Shown: piece after piece, positions 62,888-64,000 of the stretch
Position numbering within the stretch: the first letter of the stretch is position 1
How the letters are laid out: each line of letters opens with the position of its first letter
NCBI GenBank assembly: GCA_039583875.1
Contig: CM077151.1
Location: 111,122,609-111,186,608, forward strand
Reading direction: 5' to 3'
DNA length: 64,000 bases
Source: Platanthera guangdongensis
Taxonomy: Eukaryota; Streptophyta; Magnoliopsida; Asparagales; Orchidaceae
The notes under the pieces: generated by a model
The model's input: the letters and a program-made list of their open reading frames with translations, nothing else
Told to the model about the DNA's origin: nothing
Database searches by the model: none
Made by a program: the position numbers and the translations under genes

Positions 62888-64000
62888 TAGCTCCGTATAG
62901 AATGGCCCCGAAAGAACTCGCAGAGTTTAGAGTTTAATTGCAAGAACTGGTGTAGTCAGGGTTCGTTCGCCCCAGTTCATCACCCTGGGGAGCTCCTGTA
63001 CTGTTCATGAAGAAGGATAGAACCCTGATGTTGTGCATAGATTATTGGGAACTTAATAGGTTGACGGTGCGGAACACCTATCCACTACCTCGGATCGACG
63101 AGTTGTTCGATCAACTAGTGGGAGCACATTGGTTTTCCAAACTGGATTTGCGCTCTGGATACTATCAGTTGAGGATTCGAGAAGGGGACATCCAGAAAAC
63201 GGCCTTCAGTTCGAGATATGGTTTGTATGAGTTCACAGTAATGCCGTTTGGGCTCACAAATGCCCCTTCGGCCTTCATGAGCCTGATGAACAAGGTGTTT
63301 GAACCGAATTTGGACATCTTCGTCATTGTTTTCATCGACGACATCTTGGTATACTCAAAGACGGGGGAGGTGCATGTCGAGCACCTGACCATGGTTTTGA
63401 AGAAATTGAAGGAGCACGCCTTGTACGCCAAGTTTAGCAAGTGTGAATTCTGGCTTAAGGAGGTTGCCTTCTTGGGGCATGTGATCAGTGGAGCTGGATT
63501 AGCAGTGGATCCAGCAAAGGTGCGAGCCGTGAAGGAGTGGTCGCCCTTGAAGTCGGCAGTTGATGTACGAAGCTTTCTTGGACTTGCTGGTTACTACCGC
63601 AAGTTTGTGAAAGGATTCTCCAATATTTCCCTTCCTCTTACTTCGTTGACGAAGAAAGGTGTGCCATTTGAGTGGACTCCCCAATATGAAGTGGCGTTTC
63701 AAGAGCTGAAGGATACGCTTACCTCCGCCCCCATCCTTGCACTTCCATCTGGGAAGGAAGAATTTCAGGTTTACACCGACGCATCGTATCAAGGGATGGG
63801 AGCAGTACTGATGCAGCATGGGCACGTAATCACTTATGCTTCAAGGGAGTTAAAGAAACATGAAATTAATTACCCGGTCCATGATTTGGAGTTGGGAGCA
63901 GTGGTGTTCGCTTTGAATGTCTGGAGGCGTTATCTATATGGCGTCTATTGCGAGATCTTTTCGGATCACAAAAACCTGAAGTATGTCCACACTCAGAAGG
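62888..64000 (+). pseudogene. Reverse transcriptase and RNase H of F2 (runs off the window)
   Basis: It starts abruptly at [13 protein letters not shown], the place where RT begins in F1. Two early stops (TAA near 62936, from CAA; TAG near 62954, probably from GAG) follow. From ATG 63007 the frame is open to the window end, about 331 codons: [28 protein letters not shown], the catalytic [25 protein letters not shown], and RNase [20 protein letters not shown] and FSDHKNLKY. It is much better kept than F1. The upstream gag and protease are missing. Confidence 0.85.

Overview
This window looks like a stretch of a flowering-plant nuclear genome made almost entirely of nested and decayed LTR retrotransposons. 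I found no host gene, tRNA or rRNA that I could support. The evidence for a plant is the mix of lineages recognised from protein motifs and primer-binding sites: Sirevirus-type Ty1/Copia, Tekay/Del-type and CRM/Galadriel-type Ty3/Gypsy chromoviruses, and Athila/Tat-type Gypsy with a tRNA-Asp-like primer site. The species cannot be named from this. The density of nested Gypsy elements, one of them CRM-like, suggests a pericentromeric or other heterochromatic setting; this is inference.

Layout, left to right. 1-4661: minus-strand Sirevirus (S1), cut by the window edge, inside the gag leader of a minus-strand Gypsy element (D1, LTR 4967-6937). 7124-31278: a plus-strand Tekay-like Gypsy element (A) with a 4.7 kb LTR. 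A is split at its RNase H by a CRM-like element (B, 14636-28026, TSD TCATC), and B is split in gag by a small Copia element (C, 16991-23048, TSD GAAAG). 31279-38044: minus-strand Athila-like element (G), inserted in A's 3' LTR, with a 562 bp foldback element in its gag. 38045-38544: 500 N assembly gap. 38545-41095: 3' end and LTR of a D-family element (D2). 41096-43776: an 85 bp tandem array and an LTR-like fragment. 43777-56227: an Athila/Tat-like element without coding capacity (E), its 5' LTR carrying a truncated Tekay-like element (F1, 43963-48147) and its interior a D-family solo LTR (D3, 50800-52753). 56228-57715: LTR debris and a second, inverted tandem array. 57716-61738: 3' half of another Sirevirus (S2) with an env-like reading frame. 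61739-64000: repeats, then a second copy of F pol (F2).

The three most interesting observations are these. (1) Elements A and F1 both carry a 92-96 bp GT...AG interval exactly between gag and protease. Removing it joins the frames, and keeping it gives an immediate stop, so splicing could set the Gag to Gag-Pol ratio. (2) Copia element C has near-identical LTRs and a perfect TSD, but its open 592-codon frame lacks protease and reverse transcriptase, and all three integrase DDE acids are replaced at conserved spacing (D253A, D316S, E352A, with 35 residues between the last two). (3) At least five unrelated LTR families here each carry dense arrays of short palindromes (GTGTCGACAC, ACTCGAGTA, GACACGGGCGTGTC and others).

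Most coding regions are broken by stops that fit C-to-T changes (CAG to TAG, CGA to TGA, TGG to TAG or TGA), as expected of methylated, silenced elements. The nesting gives relative ages: A is older than B and G, B is older than C, and E is older than F1 and D3.
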